Part shown: one piece after another, positions 11,264 to 22,723 of the stretch
Layout of the letters: each line of letters opens with the position of its first letter
How positions within the stretch are numbered: position 1 is the first letter of the stretch
Origin: an uncultured Luminiphilus sp.
GTDB taxonomy: Bacteria > Pseudomonadota > Gammaproteobacteria > Pseudomonadales > Halieaceae
Assembly: GCA_938091995.1 (NCBI GenBank)
Contig: CALKNZ010000001.1
Coordinates: forward strand, 32,533-96,532
Direction of reading: 5' to 3'
Length of the DNA stretch: 64,000 bases
Notes under the pieces: generated by a model
Databases searched by the model: none
Seen by the model: the letters and a program-made list of their open reading frames with translations, nothing else
What the model was told of the DNA's origin: nothing
Program-made: the position numbers and the translations under genes

Positions 11264-12046
11264 ATGAATAAGCCCTTCCCATCTAATCTTATTAAGTGGC
11301 GGCCAGATCCCAGGCATATTGCCATTATCATGGACGGTAACGGTCGCTGGGCGAGTCGGCGGGGACTTCCTGTTCCTGCGGGACACCGCGCAGGGGTTGA
11401 GGCAGTGCGAGCGGCACTGAAAACATGCAAGCAAAAAGGCATAGAAGTACTCACGCTCTTTGCTTTTAGCAGTGAGAACTGGGGCCGGCCTGAGACTGAG
11501 GTTCGAGCACTTATGGCGCTTCTCTGTCATTACTTGCGGAAAGAGGTTGAGCAGCTTCAACGTGACAACGTTCGCCTGCGCTTTATCGGGCGACGAGATC
11601 GTTTAAGCTGTCGTCTGCAGCGGCTGATAGGCCGTAGTGAAGACATAACCGCAGCTAATACCGGTGCCACGTTAGTGCTAGCCGTCGATTATGGCGGTCA
11701 GTGGGATGTTCTAGATGCTGTAAAGGCGCTAGCTGGTGAGGTGGCTAAGGGCACCTTATCGGCTGAGGATATTGATTCAAGCCGTTTTGAGCAGGCGCTC
11801 TCTCTGGGTGATTTGCCCCCCCCCGATCTGTGTATCCGCACGGGCGGTGATGCGCGTATTTCTAATTTTATGCTTTGGCAGCTGGCATATACCGAGTTTT
11901 ATTTTGCGGAGGCACTTTGGCCTGATTTCGATGAGGCCGCCTTAACACGCGCCATTGAGGACTTTCAGGGTCGTGAACGTCGCTTTGGATTGCGCCGCAG
12001 TGAAGAGATCTTCGAACAACCACTGGATCCTAACGGGAGCGCCTGA
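11264..12046 (+). CDS. uppS: Undecaprenyl pyrophosphate synthase
   Basis: RHIAIIMDGNGRWASRRGLPVPAGHRAG; DLCIRTGGDARISNFMLWQLAYTEFYF. Confidence 0.96.
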   Translation: MNKPFPSNLIKWRPDPRHIAIIMDGNGRWASRRGLPVPAGHRAGVEAVRAALKTCKQKGIEVLTLFAFSSENWGRPETEVRALMALLCHYLRKEVEQLQRDNVRLRFIGRRDRLSCRLQRLIGRSEDITAANTGATLVLAVDYGGQWDVLDAVKALAGEVAKGTLSAEDIDSSRFEQALSLGDLPPPDLCIRTGGDARISNFMLWQLAYTEFYFAEALWPDFDEAALTRAIEDFQGRERRFGLRRSEEIFEQPLDPNGSA

Positions 12047-12048
12047 TA

Positions 12049-12885
12049 GTGCTGCGCCAGAGAGTAATCACAGGCGTGATTTTGGCAGGGGCTTTTTTGG
12101 CGGCTGTTCTTTTCTTGCCCCTTGAAGTTGTGGCCGTAATTTTTGGAGCGGTTTCTGCCGCCGGTGCGTGGGAGTGGAGCGGCCTGTCCGGTATGAAAAC
12201 CGCGGTAGGCCGTGCCCTTTACACTTTGCTCTACATGGTTTTTTTGATGACGCTTTGGTTCGTGTTTGCCCCAGGCGAGTCTCCGTCTCCCGATGTATTT
12301 CAGCCGTGGCTTGGTATTGCCTGCTTCTTTTGGTCTGTTGTCATGCTCATGGTTGAGAGCTATCCAGGCACTGCATGGGTTTGGCGCACACAGATCAGTC
12401 GCGCATTCGCCGGCTTATTCATCCTGGCGACCACATGGTTGTCGACTATTTTTTTGCTCACCCTATCCAGCGGTACCTGGCTGCTTGTTTTGCTGGTGCT
12501 GGCGGTGGCTGTGGCCGATATTGCCGCTTACTTTGCCGGTCGTCGCTGGGGACGTCATAAACTGGCTGTCAGAGTAAGCCCTGGAAAAACCTGGGAAGGC
12601 TTTTGGGGAGGCGTTACCTCGGTCGTGGCACTATCCCTAATCATCGCTTACGTTTTACCCAACCATATGGCACATCTGTCGGTGATCACTTTGGTGCTCA
12701 TGGGTCTTGCAGTTGCGGGTGCATCCGTACTGGGTGACCTCACCGTTAGTATGGTGAAGCGCGAAACTGGCGTTAAGGATTCAGGCAAGCTGCTTCCCGG
12801 TCATGGTGGCCTTTTGGATAGGATAGATGGCTTGTGCGCTGCGGCGCCTGTTTTTGCGTTGGGTTTACTCCTTGCGGGCTACTGA
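12049..12885 (+). CDS. cdsA: Phosphatidate cytidylyltransferase
   Basis: Polytopic membrane protein with SPGKTWEGFWGG and KDSGKLLPGHGGLLDRIDG signature; GTG start. Confidence 0.95.
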   Translation: MLRQRVITGVILAGAFLAAVLFLPLEVVAVIFGAVSAAGAWEWSGLSGMKTAVGRALYTLLYMVFLMTLWFVFAPGESPSPDVFQPWLGIACFFWSVVMLMVESYPGTAWVWRTQISRAFAGLFILATTWLSTIFLLTLSSGTWLLVLLVLAVAVADIAAYFAGRRWGRHKLAVRVSPGKTWEGFWGGVTSVVALSLIIAYVLPNHMAHLSVITLVLMGLAVAGASVLGDLTVSMVKRETGVKDSGKLLPGHGGLLDRIDGLCAAAPVFALGLLLAGY

Positions 12886-12886
12886 G

Positions 12887-14077
12887 GTGAAACAGGTCGT
12901 TGTATTAGGGGCCACGGGATCGATAGGTTTGAGCACCCTTGATGTACTCAACCGTCATACAGATCGCTTCAACCTTCACACCATTACGGCTAACCGCTCT
13001 GTCGAAAAAATGCTGGAACTGGTGCTGGCTTATGAGCCCCAGCAAGCGATCATGGCATGCCCTGATGCTGCAGAGGAGTTAGCGTCTCGACTGCCGGTTG
13101 AGTCCCCTACGCGGGTGCTGGGTGGCGAGCAGGCCCTGATTGATGCGGCTTCAGCCAGTGACGTCGATGTGGTCATGGCTGCCATTGTTGGCTTTGCTGG
13201 CCTGCGACCCACATTGGCCGCTGCAGAACACGGCAAGCGGCTCCTTCTGGCTAACAAAGAAGCCTTGGTTAGTGCGGGTGGTGTTTTTATGGAAGCCGCG
13301 CGTGCCGGTGGTGCTACGTTGCTGCCAATCGATAGCGAGCATAATGCGATGTTTCAATGTATCCCGGCGAATAGCCGGGGTCGTCCCTACACTGCGGGGG
13401 TGGAGAAGATTTTACTCACCGCTTCAGGAGGGCCTTTTCGAGGGCGCAGCCGCAGTGAGTTGGCGGGCGTAACACCGGAGCAAGCCTGTGCGCATCCTAA
13501 CTGGTCTATGGGTCGCAAAATATCGGTGGACTCAGCAACACTGCTAAACAAGGGGCTAGAACTGGCAGAGGCGTGCTGGTTGTTTGATTGCACGCCGGAT
13601 GATATTGATGTGGTGGTTCATCCCCAGAGTATTATCCATTCATTGGTCCGCTACGACGATGGTTCTGTGCTTGCACAGCTGGGAAACCCTGATATGCGCA
13701 CGCCAATCGCCTATGGCTTATCCTGGCCTGAGCGTATCGATGCCGGTGTTTCTCCCTTAGATTTGATCAGCTTGGCTCAACTCGACTTTGAAGCTCCTGA
13801 TTTGGATGCCTTTCCCTGCCTTCGATTGGCACAAGAAGCGATAACCCAGCCCGGCGGTATGTGCGTCCTTAATGCCGCCAATGAGATCGCGGTTGCCGCA
13901 TTTTTGGAGGGCCAGTTGACATTTACAGGTATTGATAAGGTGATAGCACATACCCTTGAGAAGGTCCCCAGCGTCGAGCCGGAAAATCTAGAGGGGGTTG
14001 AGGCCCTCGATGGTCGCGCAAGGGTCTGTGCTCAAGAGCGTGTTGAACAGCTAGAACGCGACACGGGAGGTGTCTGA
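12887..14077 (+). CDS. dxr: 1-deoxy-D-xylulose 5-phosphate reductoisomerase
   Basis: VKQVVVLGATGSIGLSTLDVLNRH; GTG start right after the cdsA stop (ORF track start 12827 is too early). Confidence 0.95.
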   Translation: MKQVVVLGATGSIGLSTLDVLNRHTDRFNLHTITANRSVEKMLELVLAYEPQQAIMACPDAAEELASRLPVESPTRVLGGEQALIDAASASDVDVVMAAIVGFAGLRPTLAAAEHGKRLLLANKEALVSAGGVFMEAARAGGATLLPIDSEHNAMFQCIPANSRGRPYTAGVEKILLTASGGPFRGRSRSELAGVTPEQACAHPNWSMGRKISVDSATLLNKGLELAEACWLFDCTPDDIDVVVHPQSIIHSLVRYDDGSVLAQLGNPDMRTPIAYGLSWPERIDAGVSPLDLISLAQLDFEAPDLDAFPCLRLAQEAITQPGGMCVLNAANEIAVAAFLEGQLTFTGIDKVIAHTLEKVPSVEPENLEGVEALDGRARVCAQERVEQLERDTGGV

Positions 14078-14081
14078 AGTT

Positions 14082-15434
14082 ATGGATTTGCTGTGGACAA
14101 TCCTGATGGCGCTGATAACGCTGGGTATTTTGGTCGCTTTTCATGAATACGGCCATTTTTGGGTCGCTAGGCGTTGCGGTGTCAAGGTACTGCGGTTTTC
14201 TGTGGGCTTCGGTACGCCAGTGTGGCGGACACAGGATGCTCAGGGTACTGAGTTCACCGTCGCAGCTATTCCTTTGGGCGGGTATGTCAAAATGCTCGAC
14301 GAGCGCGAGGGCGAGGTTGATGCGAGTGAATTGCACCGGGCCTTTAACCGACAGTCTGTCTGGGCGCGCATTGCAATTGTTAGTGCAGGACCTTTGGCCA
14401 ATTTTCTGCTGGCGATTTTTGTTTTCTGGATACTATTCCTTGGCGGTGAGAAAGGCATGGTGCCCATTGTCGATAGCATTGAACCTGATTCGCCGGCTTA
14501 CTTTGCCGGCATCGAAGTGGGTCAAGAAATCACCAGTATTGATGGCAGGGCCACGCCTACGATTAACGCACTGAGTTTTCGATTACTGGAGCGTCTGGGC
14601 GACTCCGGATTTATTGAGGTTGGAGCTCGCTATTCGGGCTCAGAGGTTCAGTACAGTTCAAATGCACCGATTAATCGTTGGCTTGCAGGCGTTGAGGCCC
14701 CTAATCCTATTGCCGGGCTGGGTGTTGGTCTGGCTTTCCCCACGGTCCTACCTATTGTTGAAAGCACCCTCGAAGAGTCTCCCGCCCAGACTGCCGGATT
14801 CCTGCCAGGGGATCGTATTATTTCTGCCGACAAAACCCCTATGCCGACGTGGTCAGACTGGGTGGATTACGTCCGTGCCAGGCCCGGGCAGTCCATCGCC
14901 GTGGTCGTTGAGCGAGATAGACTGGAGATGGCGCTTACCCTAACCCCGGTTAAAAAGCTGTTGAATGGCGAGACTATTGGCAGCGTTGGCATGGCTGTCC
15001 GTACGCCGGAGATTCCTCCAGAGAGCCTGCGAGTGTTCGATAGAGGTCCTATTGATGCGCTGTTTGCGGCACTGCAACGAACTTATGATCTGATCGCGTT
15101 TACATTTGAGTCGATTTTAAAGATGCTTCAGGGTCTCATTTCAACGGCAAATTTATCCGGTCCTATTACGATCGCGCAGGTTGCCGCATCGTCAGCAGAG
15201 TCAGGTTGGCAGTCTTGGTTGGGTTTTCTGGCGTTGTTGAGCATTTCTTTGGGCGCGCTGAACTTATTGCCCATACCGATTCTTGACGGTGGTCATTTGT
15301 TGTTTTACACCATAGAAGCCCTTACCGGACGTGCTGTTCCTGAGCGCATTCAAGGATGGGGATATCAAATGGGATTAATAATGGTGATGAGTCTCATGGC
15401 CTTTGCCCTGTATAATGACTTCAGTCGGCTTTAA
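14082..15434 (+). CDS. rseP: Site-2 protease RseP
   Basis: HEYGHFWVARRCGVKVLRFSVGFG zinc protease motif, two PDZ regions, NLLPIPILDGGHL. Confidence 0.95.
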   Translation: MDLLWTILMALITLGILVAFHEYGHFWVARRCGVKVLRFSVGFGTPVWRTQDAQGTEFTVAAIPLGGYVKMLDEREGEVDASELHRAFNRQSVWARIAIVSAGPLANFLLAIFVFWILFLGGEKGMVPIVDSIEPDSPAYFAGIEVGQEITSIDGRATPTINALSFRLLERLGDSGFIEVGARYSGSEVQYSSNAPINRWLAGVEAPNPIAGLGVGLAFPTVLPIVESTLEESPAQTAGFLPGDRIISADKTPMPTWSDWVDYVRARPGQSIAVVVERDRLEMALTLTPVKKLLNGETIGSVGMAVRTPEIPPESLRVFDRGPIDALFAALQRTYDLIAFTFESILKMLQGLISTANLSGPITIAQVAASSAESGWQSWLGFLALLSISLGALNLLPIPILDGGHLLFYTIEALTGRAVPERIQGWGYQMGLIMVMSLMAFALYNDFSRL

Positions 15435-15546
15435 ATGGGTTGTATTGTCGGTTGTGCGGTGTGCTTAAGGGTTTGCGCATCGAGTCGGCTTTGTTACCGA
15501 TCGCACTTATTAGGCGCGACGGTTTTGTGGGAGAGAGCATCTTTTG

Positions 15547-18168
15547 ATGTGTTTCGCTAAAAGTAAAAATAAAACAGAACGCTTTATTCCAGCGCTATTA
15601 ATAGCGCTGCTCAGTATGCTGCCTATAACTTCACAGGCGCAGGCTGAGGCTTTCAGTATCAGCGATATTCGCGTCGAGGGATTACAGCGAATTTCTCCTG
15701 GAAGCGTTTTCGCGGCCCTACCTGTTGGCGTTGGCGATGTGGCAGATACCTATGCAATCAGAGCATCGGCTAAGAATTTGTTTGCGACGGGCAATTTTGA
15801 TGATATTTCCATCGGCCGCGATGGTTCCGTTTTGGTGGTTACCGTTGCCGAGCGCCCCAGCATTAGCGAGATCACGATTGATGGTAATAAGGCCATCGAA
15901 ACCGAGGCATTACTCGACGGCTTAAAAGGAGCGGGACTGTCTGTTGGTAATGTATTTCAGCGCTCAACATTAGAAGGGATGCAGCTGGAACTGCAGCGGC
16001 AGTATGTTCTTCAGGGCCGCTACGATGCCAGAATCGAGGCCGAGGTTATCCCCGAGCCAAGAAATCGTGTGTCGATTGCTATCGATGTTAATGAGGGAAC
16101 GGTTGCGACCATTAAACACATCAATGTCGTTGGCAACACCGTTTACGACGATGAGCAACTTCGAGATCTTTTTGAGCTAAAGACAACCGGTTGGCTTTCT
16201 TTCTTCACCAGCGACGATAAATACTCAAAAGAAAAACTGACTTCCGATTTTGAAGCCCTTAGTTCTTATTATCTTGATCGTGGCTATCTTGAGTTCAATA
16301 TTGATTCCACCCAGATTGCGATCTCTCCAGGTATGGAAGCGGTCTACATTACCGCTAACGTTACCGAAGGCGATAAATTTACGGTTAGTGAAGTCGGGCT
16401 TTCGGGCGACCTGGTTCTCCCCGAAGACGACCTCAAGCGCTTTTTGCTCGTGCAACCGGGTCAGGTTTACTCGCAAACGTTAATCACGACGACGGAAGAG
16501 TATCTAACCCGTCGTCTTGGTAATGAGGGGTACAACTTCGCGACGGTCACGGGTATTCCCGAGGTAGAGGAAGACAGCAAGGTCAAGATCAAGTTTTTTG
16601 TTGACCCGGGTAAAAGAACCTACGTTCGACGCATTGATTTTAGCGGCAACCTCGACACCTCTGATGATGTGCTTCGCAGAGAGATGCGTCAGATGGAGTC
16701 AGCGCCAGCCTCGGCATCAGCCATTGAGCAGGGCCGAATTCGTTTGCAGCGCTTGGGATTCTTCAAAACGGTGGAGGCCGAAACTGAAGAGGTGCCCGGA
16801 TATGATGACCTTATTGATGTGGAATACACGGTAACTGAGCAATCTTTCGGCTCTATTGGTGGCAGCATTGGTTACGCACAGGATGCCGGACTGATATTGG
16901 GCCTAAACTTACAGCAGAATAATTTTCTAGGCACTGGACGCCGGGTGGGTGTGAACCTTAACTCTTCGCGGTACCAAGATGTGATCAGTTTAAATTATAC
17001 CAATCCTTACTTCACTGAGGACGGCGTGAGCCGGGGCTTCAGTGTCTTTTATCGGAAGACGGATCTCTCCGAGATTAACGTGGCCAGCTATACCACTGAT
17101 ACGGTGGGCGCCAATATGAACTTTGGATACCCGATCAGTGAGACACAGCGGTTGGGCTTTTCATTTGGCGTGACGGATACCAAAATCACAGCGGGGCAGT
17201 ACGCAGTGCAGGAGATAAAATCCAGCCCGCGTTTGGAGCCGCAAGTCGAAAACTGGTATGAAAGTACGCTGCAGGCCGATGGCACTTACGCCGCGGCAGA
17301 AGTTCTACGCCCCATTTCAGAGTTGCCGATTACTGCCTTAACCCTCCCGGGTCAGCTGGGATTTCTAGATCTCAATGGTGATGAGTATCTGAACTTCAGC
17401 GTGACTGGATCATGGTTGCAGTCGACTCTGAACCGCGGACAGTTGGCCAACCGAGGGGTGTCTCAGTCTGTGGCTCTTGAGGTTGCCGTACCCCTGTCAG
17501 ATTTAGAGTTCTATAAGCTCACTTATCGCGGTGAAATTTATCTGCCGGTTTATCAGGAGTTTGTGCTTCATTTGCGTGGTGAACTAGGTTACGGCGGCGG
17601 TTATGGCGATACGAGTGAGCTACCGTTCTACGAACATTTCTTCGCTGGGGGCTTTGGTTCGGTTCGCGGATTTGAGGCCAATACGCTGGGTCCACGCAGT
17701 ACGCCACCGCTGATATATAACTCCAACAGTCCAATTACCCAGATTGATGAAAACGGTAATCCCACTCAGGTAGGTGGCCCATCGGGACGAGGTTTTGGCT
17801 ACGTCGTCGATCCTCGGACGGGTAAACTCATCGTACAGCCGATTTCTACAAGGCCCGATCCATTCGGTGGTAATGTGCTCGCTGAGGGCAGTGCGGAACT
17901 TTTATTCCCTATGCCATTCATCAAGGACCGAAGCTCACTTCGTTCAGCTTTCTTCTTCGACGTGGGCAACGTATTTAACACTAACTGTCGCGGCAATCAG
18001 ATTAACTGTTTTGATGTCGATGCCGGTGAGCTGCGTTATTCTGTGGGTATCGGTGTGACTTGGCTGTCGGGCTTCGGTCCGCTCACATTTAGCTTGGCTA
18101 AGCCACTGAATGCCAGCGAGATCGATGAACGTGAAGTGTTCCAGTTTACTCTGGGTAGAAGTTTCTAA
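15547..18168 (+). CDS. bamA: Outer membrane assembly factor BamA
   Basis: Signal peptide, POTRA repeats (SDIRVEGLQRISPGSVF), C-terminal barrel with VRGFEANTLGPR and terminal Phe. Confidence 0.95.
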   Translation: MCFAKSKNKTERFIPALLIALLSMLPITSQAQAEAFSISDIRVEGLQRISPGSVFAALPVGVGDVADTYAIRASAKNLFATGNFDDISIGRDGSVLVVTVAERPSISEITIDGNKAIETEALLDGLKGAGLSVGNVFQRSTLEGMQLELQRQYVLQGRYDARIEAEVIPEPRNRVSIAIDVNEGTVATIKHINVVGNTVYDDEQLRDLFELKTTGWLSFFTSDDKYSKEKLTSDFEALSSYYLDRGYLEFNIDSTQIAISPGMEAVYITANVTEGDKFTVSEVGLSGDLVLPEDDLKRFLLVQPGQVYSQTLITTTEEYLTRRLGNEGYNFATVTGIPEVEEDSKVKIKFFVDPGKRTYVRRIDFSGNLDTSDDVLRREMRQMESAPASASAIEQGRIRLQRLGFFKTVEAETEEVPGYDDLIDVEYTVTEQSFGSIGGSIGYAQDAGLILGLNLQQNNFLGTGRRVGVNLNSSRYQDVISLNYTNPYFTEDGVSRGFSVFYRKTDLSEINVASYTTDTVGANMNFGYPISETQRLGFSFGVTDTKITAGQYAVQEIKSSPRLEPQVENWYESTLQADGTYAAAEVLRPISELPITALTLPGQLGFLDLNGDEYLNFSVTGSWLQSTLNRGQLANRGVSQSVALEVAVPLSDLEFYKLTYRGEIYLPVYQEFVLHLRGELGYGGGYGDTSELPFYEHFFAGGFGSVRGFEANTLGPRSTPPLIYNSNSPITQIDENGNPTQVGGPSGRGFGYVVDPRTGKLIVQPISTRPDPFGGNVLAEGSAELLFPMPFIKDRSSLRSAFFFDVGNVFNTNCRGNQINCFDVDAGELRYSVGIGVTWLSGFGPLTFSLAKPLNASEIDEREVFQFTLGRSF

Positions 18169-18197
18169 TTAAAAAAACTCTGTTAAGGGAGGTTGTT

Positions 18198-18719
18198 GTG
18201 AAACCATTCAATAAATTCTTAGTGTCTGCGGCACTTTTGGTGCTACCTACGCTAGCGATGGCTCAAGGTAAAATTGCAGTCGTTAATCTTGAGGAAGCGA
18301 TTCTTCAAACTGATCTGGCACAACAGCGCTTGACTGAGTTTGAAAAGAATGAAGATTTTACCAGTGATAAAAATGAATTTGAGAACCTGCGTGAAGAACT
18401 CGATAAGCTCGTGCAGGACTTTCAACGTGATCAAGCCGCAATGAGCGAAGATCAGATGGTCGCTGCCCGACAAAAGATCTCGAGTAAGAATTCCGACCTG
18501 GAATACGTTGCTAAAAAGCTGCAGACCCTGCAACAACAGAACGCACAGCGGGTATTTCAAGAGCTCGCACCGAAAGCTCGCGAAGTTCTTCGGGATATTA
18601 TTACCACCGAGCAAATCGGCTTGCTACTGCAACAGCAGGGTGTTATCCATGCTGACCTTGGGTACAGCATTACCGCTAAGGTCACGGATAAGCTAAATCA
18701 GTTGCCTGCTGACGAGTGA
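18198..18719 (+). CDS. skp: OmpH/Skp family periplasmic chaperone
   Basis: Signal peptide then coiled-coil GKIAVVNLEEAILQTDLAQQRL; bamA-skp-lpxD synteny. Confidence 0.9.
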   Translation: MKPFNKFLVSAALLVLPTLAMAQGKIAVVNLEEAILQTDLAQQRLTEFEKNEDFTSDKNEFENLREELDKLVQDFQRDQAAMSEDQMVAARQKISSKNSDLEYVAKKLQTLQQQNAQRVFQELAPKAREVLRDIITTEQIGLLLQQQGVIHADLGYSITAKVTDKLNQLPADE

Positions 18720-18731
18720 AGTTAACTTCCT

Positions 18732-19772
18732 TTGTTGAAGCTGGGTGACATTGCGAATCGGTTGAATCTTGAACTCCTCGGGGATCCCGATATTGAGCTC
18801 GAGGGTATCGCGCCTCTGACGACTGCTGGGGCCAGCGAGCTAAGCTTCGTGGCTAAACAGATGCATTTATCAGAGGTGACTAACACGAAGGCGGGGGCGC
18901 TCATTTTGCGCCCCGAATGGGCCGAAAACTGGTCGGGCGCGAGTCTTCTTAGTGATGACCCTTACCTCAGCTTTGCCCGCGTTACCCATTTATTTGACGA
19001 CAGGCCGACGGCGCTTTCCGGCGTTCATGAGAGTGCGGTTATTCACGAGACGGTAGTTCTGGGTGCCGACGTCACCGTGGCTGCCAACGTGGTTTTAGAA
19101 CGGGGTGTCGTTGTTGGCGATGGCGCGAACATCGGCGCCGGAGTCTATGTAGGGCACGACAGTCGAATTGGTAGCCACACACGGCTCTACCCCAATGTTG
19201 TTTTGTATCACCGCGTTGCGGTGGGCGATCAGTGCATTATTCATGGCAACACGACAATCGGTGCCGATGGATTTGGGTTCGCCCCTTCTGCGGATGGCTG
19301 GGTAAAGATCTTGCAGCTAGGGGGTGTTCTCATTGGTAACCACGTAGAGATCGGGGCCGGTTGTACGATTGACCGAGGTGCCCTTGAGGATACGGTGATC
19401 GAGGACAACGCTATTTTAGATGATCAGGTGCACATAGGGCATAACGTGCGGGTAGGAGAGAGGACGGGTTTTGCCGCCTGCAGCGGTGTTGGGGGCAGCA
19501 CTGTCATTGGTAGTGACTGTACTTTTGCCGGCATGGTGGGTATTGGTGATCACCTGACAATTGCTGACAACGTCCACGTTAATGGCCAGGGTCGGGTGAG
19601 TAAGTCCTTAGCAGAGCCGGGGCTCTATGCATCGGGAACGCCTATTCAGCCCTATCGTGACTGGAGTAAAAACGCCGTAAGGTTTGAGCAGCTGGCAACC
19701 CTTGCTCGTCGTCTATCGGCATTGGAAAAACAGTTGGCTCAGGTTAACGCGCTCGAGGAGAAAGAGGGATGA
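18732..19772 (+). CDS. lpxD: UDP-3-O-acyl-glucosamine N-acyltransferase
   Basis: Hexapeptide repeats; [20 protein letters not shown]; synteny. Confidence 0.95.
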   Translation: MLKLGDIANRLNLELLGDPDIELEGIAPLTTAGASELSFVAKQMHLSEVTNTKAGALILRPEWAENWSGASLLSDDPYLSFARVTHLFDDRPTALSGVHESAVIHETVVLGADVTVAANVVLERGVVVGDGANIGAGVYVGHDSRIGSHTRLYPNVVLYHRVAVGDQCIIHGNTTIGADGFGFAPSADGWVKILQLGGVLIGNHVEIGAGCTIDRGALEDTVIEDNAILDDQVHIGHNVRVGERTGFAACSGVGGSTVIGSDCTFAGMVGIGDHLTIADNVHVNGQGRVSKSLAEPGLYASGTPIQPYRDWSKNAVRFEQLATLARRLSALEKQLAQVNALEEKEG

Positions 19773-20203
19773 TTATGGATATCGCTGATATTAGGGAACA
19801 TCTCCCTCATCGCTATCCATTTTTGCTGGTCGACAGAGTCGTAGGACTCGAGCTTGGTGAGTCAATACACGCCTACAAAAACTTGAGTATCAACGAGCCT
19901 TATTTTGATGGCCATTTCCCTGAGCAGCCAGTATTTCCAGGCGTATTGCTGGTTGAGGCAATGGCGCAAGCGGCGGGAATTTTAGGCTTTAAAACGATGG
20001 GTAAAACTCCCAAAGATGGTTCGCTTTACTACTTGGTAGGGGTCGACCAACTGCGCTTCAAACGTCCCTGTGTTCCAGGAGACCGTGTAGATCTGTATGC
20101 CAAAATTGTTAGCGAGCGAAGAGGTATCTGGAAGTTTGATGTGCGTTCTGAAGTCGAAGGCGCCATTTGCGCCTCAGCAACCATTTTGTGTGCAGACCGC
20201 TAG
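19769..20203 (+). CDS. fabZ: 3-hydroxyacyl-ACP dehydratase FabZ
   Basis: [33 protein letters not shown]. Confidence 0.96.
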   Translation: MIMDIADIREHLPHRYPFLLVDRVVGLELGESIHAYKNLSINEPYFDGHFPEQPVFPGVLLVEAMAQAAGILGFKTMGKTPKDGSLYYLVGVDQLRFKRPCVPGDRVDLYAKIVSERRGIWKFDVRSEVEGAICASATILCADR

Positions 20204-20206
20204 CTT

Positions 20207-20977
20207 GTGATTCACCCAACGGCCATTATTGATTCACAAGCCGAAATTTCGGATGCGGCGACCATTGGTCCTTATGTGGTGATTGGCCCTGATGTCACAA
20301 TAGGTCCGGACACCATAATAGAGCCCCATGTCGTTATTCGTGGGCCGACAACGATTGGCGCCAGAAATCATATCTACCAGTTCAGTACCATTGGCGAAGC
20401 CACGCCAGACCTTAAATACCGCGATGAGCCAACAGAGCTCATTATTGGTAATGACAATGTTATTCGCGAGAATGTCACCATACATCGAGGTACTGTTCAG
20501 GATCGTGGCGTTACCGAATTGGGGGATCACAACCTGATTATGGCCTACGTTCATGTTGGCCACGATAGTGTGGTTGGCAACAATACGATCCTTGTCAACA
20601 ACACAGCGCTCGCGGGGCATGTTGTGGTAGGCGATTGGGCTATTCTCAGTGGCTATACGCTAGTGCATCAGTTTTGCAAAATTGGCGCCCACAGCTTTAG
20701 TGGCATGGGTACCGCCATCGGTAAAGACGTTCCTGCATTCGTGACAGTCGCCGGTAGCCCGGCAGAGGCGAAGACCATTAACTCTGAGGGCTTACGCAGG
20801 CGCGGTTTCAGTAGCCATACGCTGGCGGAGCTGCGACGCGCCTATAAAATCATCTATCGCCAAGGGCTAACACTTGATAACGCTGTGCAGCGCTTGGAAG
20901 GTATGGTCAAAGAAACTCCAGAGTTACAGATGCTTGTCGACAGCCTGATCAACTCAGAGCGTGGCATCGTCCGCTGA
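20207..20977 (+). CDS. lpxA: UDP-N-acetylglucosamine acyltransferase
   Basis: Hexapeptide repeats, HRGTVQDRGVTELGDHNLIMAYVHVGHD; synteny. Confidence 0.95.
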   Translation: MIHPTAIIDSQAEISDAATIGPYVVIGPDVTIGPDTIIEPHVVIRGPTTIGARNHIYQFSTIGEATPDLKYRDEPTELIIGNDNVIRENVTIHRGTVQDRGVTELGDHNLIMAYVHVGHDSVVGNNTILVNNTALAGHVVVGDWAILSGYTLVHQFCKIGAHSFSGMGTAIGKDVPAFVTVAGSPAEAKTINSEGLRRRGFSSHTLAELRRAYKIIYRQGLTLDNAVQRLEGMVKETPELQMLVDSLINSERGIVR

Positions 20978-20994
20978 CTGGAATTGAGGATGTT

Positions 20995-22125
20995 ATGCGT
21001 CTCGGTGTTCTAGCGGGTGAGGCTTCTGGAGATATCTTGGGAGCGTCGGTGGCAGGGGAGCTCCGGCTTCGCCATGGAGATTTAGAGCTGCAAGGTATTG
21101 GTGGTGCTGGATTAGCCAAGCAAGGGCTAGTCTCGCTGCACCCAATGGATCGCCTATCTGTTTTCGGCATCGTCGATCCGCTAAAACGTCTCCCTGAATT
21201 ACTGACGGTCAGACGTCAGGCCTTGCAGCAGCAGTTAAGCTGGCGCCCCGACTGTTTTCTTGGAATCGATAGTCCTGATTTTAACCTTACGCTTGAGGCA
21301 CAGCTCCGGGCCAAGGGTCTGACAACAGCGCATTTGGTCAGTCCTTCTGTGTGGGCTTGGCGCCCGGGCCGCGTGCGTAAAATTGCCACCGCGGTTGATC
21401 TCATGCTTTGTCTACTGCCCTTCGAAACGCGTTTTTATGAGGAGGCGGGGGTCCCTGCGGTTTGCGTCGGTCATCCACTCATTGAGGAATTGGCCGGGCT
21501 TCCTAGTCAAGAGGTACTGCGGGAAAGGTTTGGCTTGCAAGGCGATGCAAAGGTTCTGGCAGTGTTACCCGGTAGCCGTGCTGGGGAGGTGGCATCGCTG
21601 ATGGCTGTCTATGGTCAAACCATGGTCCGCTTGGCCGCACAGCATCCTAAGCTTCAGTTTCTTATACCAGCGGCAAATGATGATCGCAGAGGGCAAATTG
21701 AAGCGGTGCTAGCGCCCCTGGACATTCCTGCGACTGTTATTTCCGGTCAAGGTCGAGAGGCCATGCGGGCAAGCGACGCTGTATTACTGGCATCAGGCAC
21801 GGCCACTCTCGAGGCTATGCTGCTGAGAAGACCTATGGTTGTAGCCTACCGCATGCCCTGGTTATCTTGGCAAATTCTGTCGCGCATGGCGATCACTCGA
21901 TTTGTCGGGCTGCCCAATGTCCTCGCAGAGCGGGAAGTGGTGCCAGAGCTACTTCAAGAGGCTGCAAATCCCGAGCAATTGGTGAGGCAGATCGAGTACG
22001 TTTTGGAACGGGGTCTTGAGCAGCAGGTTCCCGTCTTTGATGAATTGGCTGAGCAGATTGGTGGTGGTTTTGCCGCACGGACTGCTGATGCGCTCGATAG
22101 CCTTGTGGCATCAAAGCGTGCCTGA
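20995..22125 (+). CDS. lpxB: Lipid-A-disaccharide synthase
   Basis: [49 protein letters not shown]. Confidence 0.95.
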   Translation: MRLGVLAGEASGDILGASVAGELRLRHGDLELQGIGGAGLAKQGLVSLHPMDRLSVFGIVDPLKRLPELLTVRRQALQQQLSWRPDCFLGIDSPDFNLTLEAQLRAKGLTTAHLVSPSVWAWRPGRVRKIATAVDLMLCLLPFETRFYEEAGVPAVCVGHPLIEELAGLPSQEVLRERFGLQGDAKVLAVLPGSRAGEVASLMAVYGQTMVRLAAQHPKLQFLIPAANDDRRGQIEAVLAPLDIPATVISGQGREAMRASDAVLLASGTATLEAMLLRRPMVVAYRMPWLSWQILSRMAITRFVGLPNVLAEREVVPELLQEAANPEQLVRQIEYVLERGLEQQVPVFDELAEQIGGGFAARTADALDSLVASKRA

Positions 22126-22699
22126 CCGTAATTACCCCTATCAACTTATTGCTGGGGTCGATGAGGTCGGTAGAGGCCCCTTGGCTGGAGATGTCGTGGC
22201 AGCGGCGGTTATTTTTGGTGATGATGTGCCTGAAGGAGTGACCGATTCAAAAAAGTTGACGGCACAGCGTCGAGAGCGAATAGCAATGGCCATAAAGTCC
22301 AGTGCCCGCGCATGGTGTGTTGCGAGGGCATCAGTTGCAGAAATCGATACGCTTAATATTTTGCAGGCATCACTGCTGGCCATGCACCGCGCCGTAGACG
22401 GCCTGTCATTGGCTCCTGAATTAGTGTTGGTCGACGGTAATCGTCTGCCTGCGTGGAATTATAATGCAAGGCCGATCATTGGCGGTGACGCGCTTGAAGT
22501 GAGTATTGGTGCCGCCTCGATCCTAGCCAAGGTTCAGCGGGATGCTGAGATGGTTGCTTTGGATGCTGAATATCCGGGGTATGGATTTGCACGCCATAAG
22601 GGTTATCCCACTCGTGAGCATTTGGCCGCGTTGGCCAGCCTAGGAGTGACGCCGTGGCACCGAAAGAGCTTTGCGCCCGTAAAACGCTTGCTTAAATAG
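22118..22699 (+). CDS. rnhB: Ribonuclease HII
   Basis: [25 protein letters not shown] start overlapping the lpxB stop. Confidence 0.93.
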   Translation: MPDRNYPYQLIAGVDEVGRGPLAGDVVAAAVIFGDDVPEGVTDSKKLTAQRRERIAMAIKSSARAWCVARASVAEIDTLNILQASLLAMHRAVDGLSLAPELVLVDGNRLPAWNYNARPIIGGDALEVSIGAASILAKVQRDAEMVALDAEYPGYGFARHKGYPTREHLAALASLGVTPWHRKSFAPVKRLLK

Positions 22700-22723
22700 G
22701 GCGGTGTCCTTTAGCGTCTACCT

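Noticed and set aside
13923-14336. 137-aa minus-strand ORF
   Set aside because: Antisense to the dxr/rseP junction; not plausible coding.
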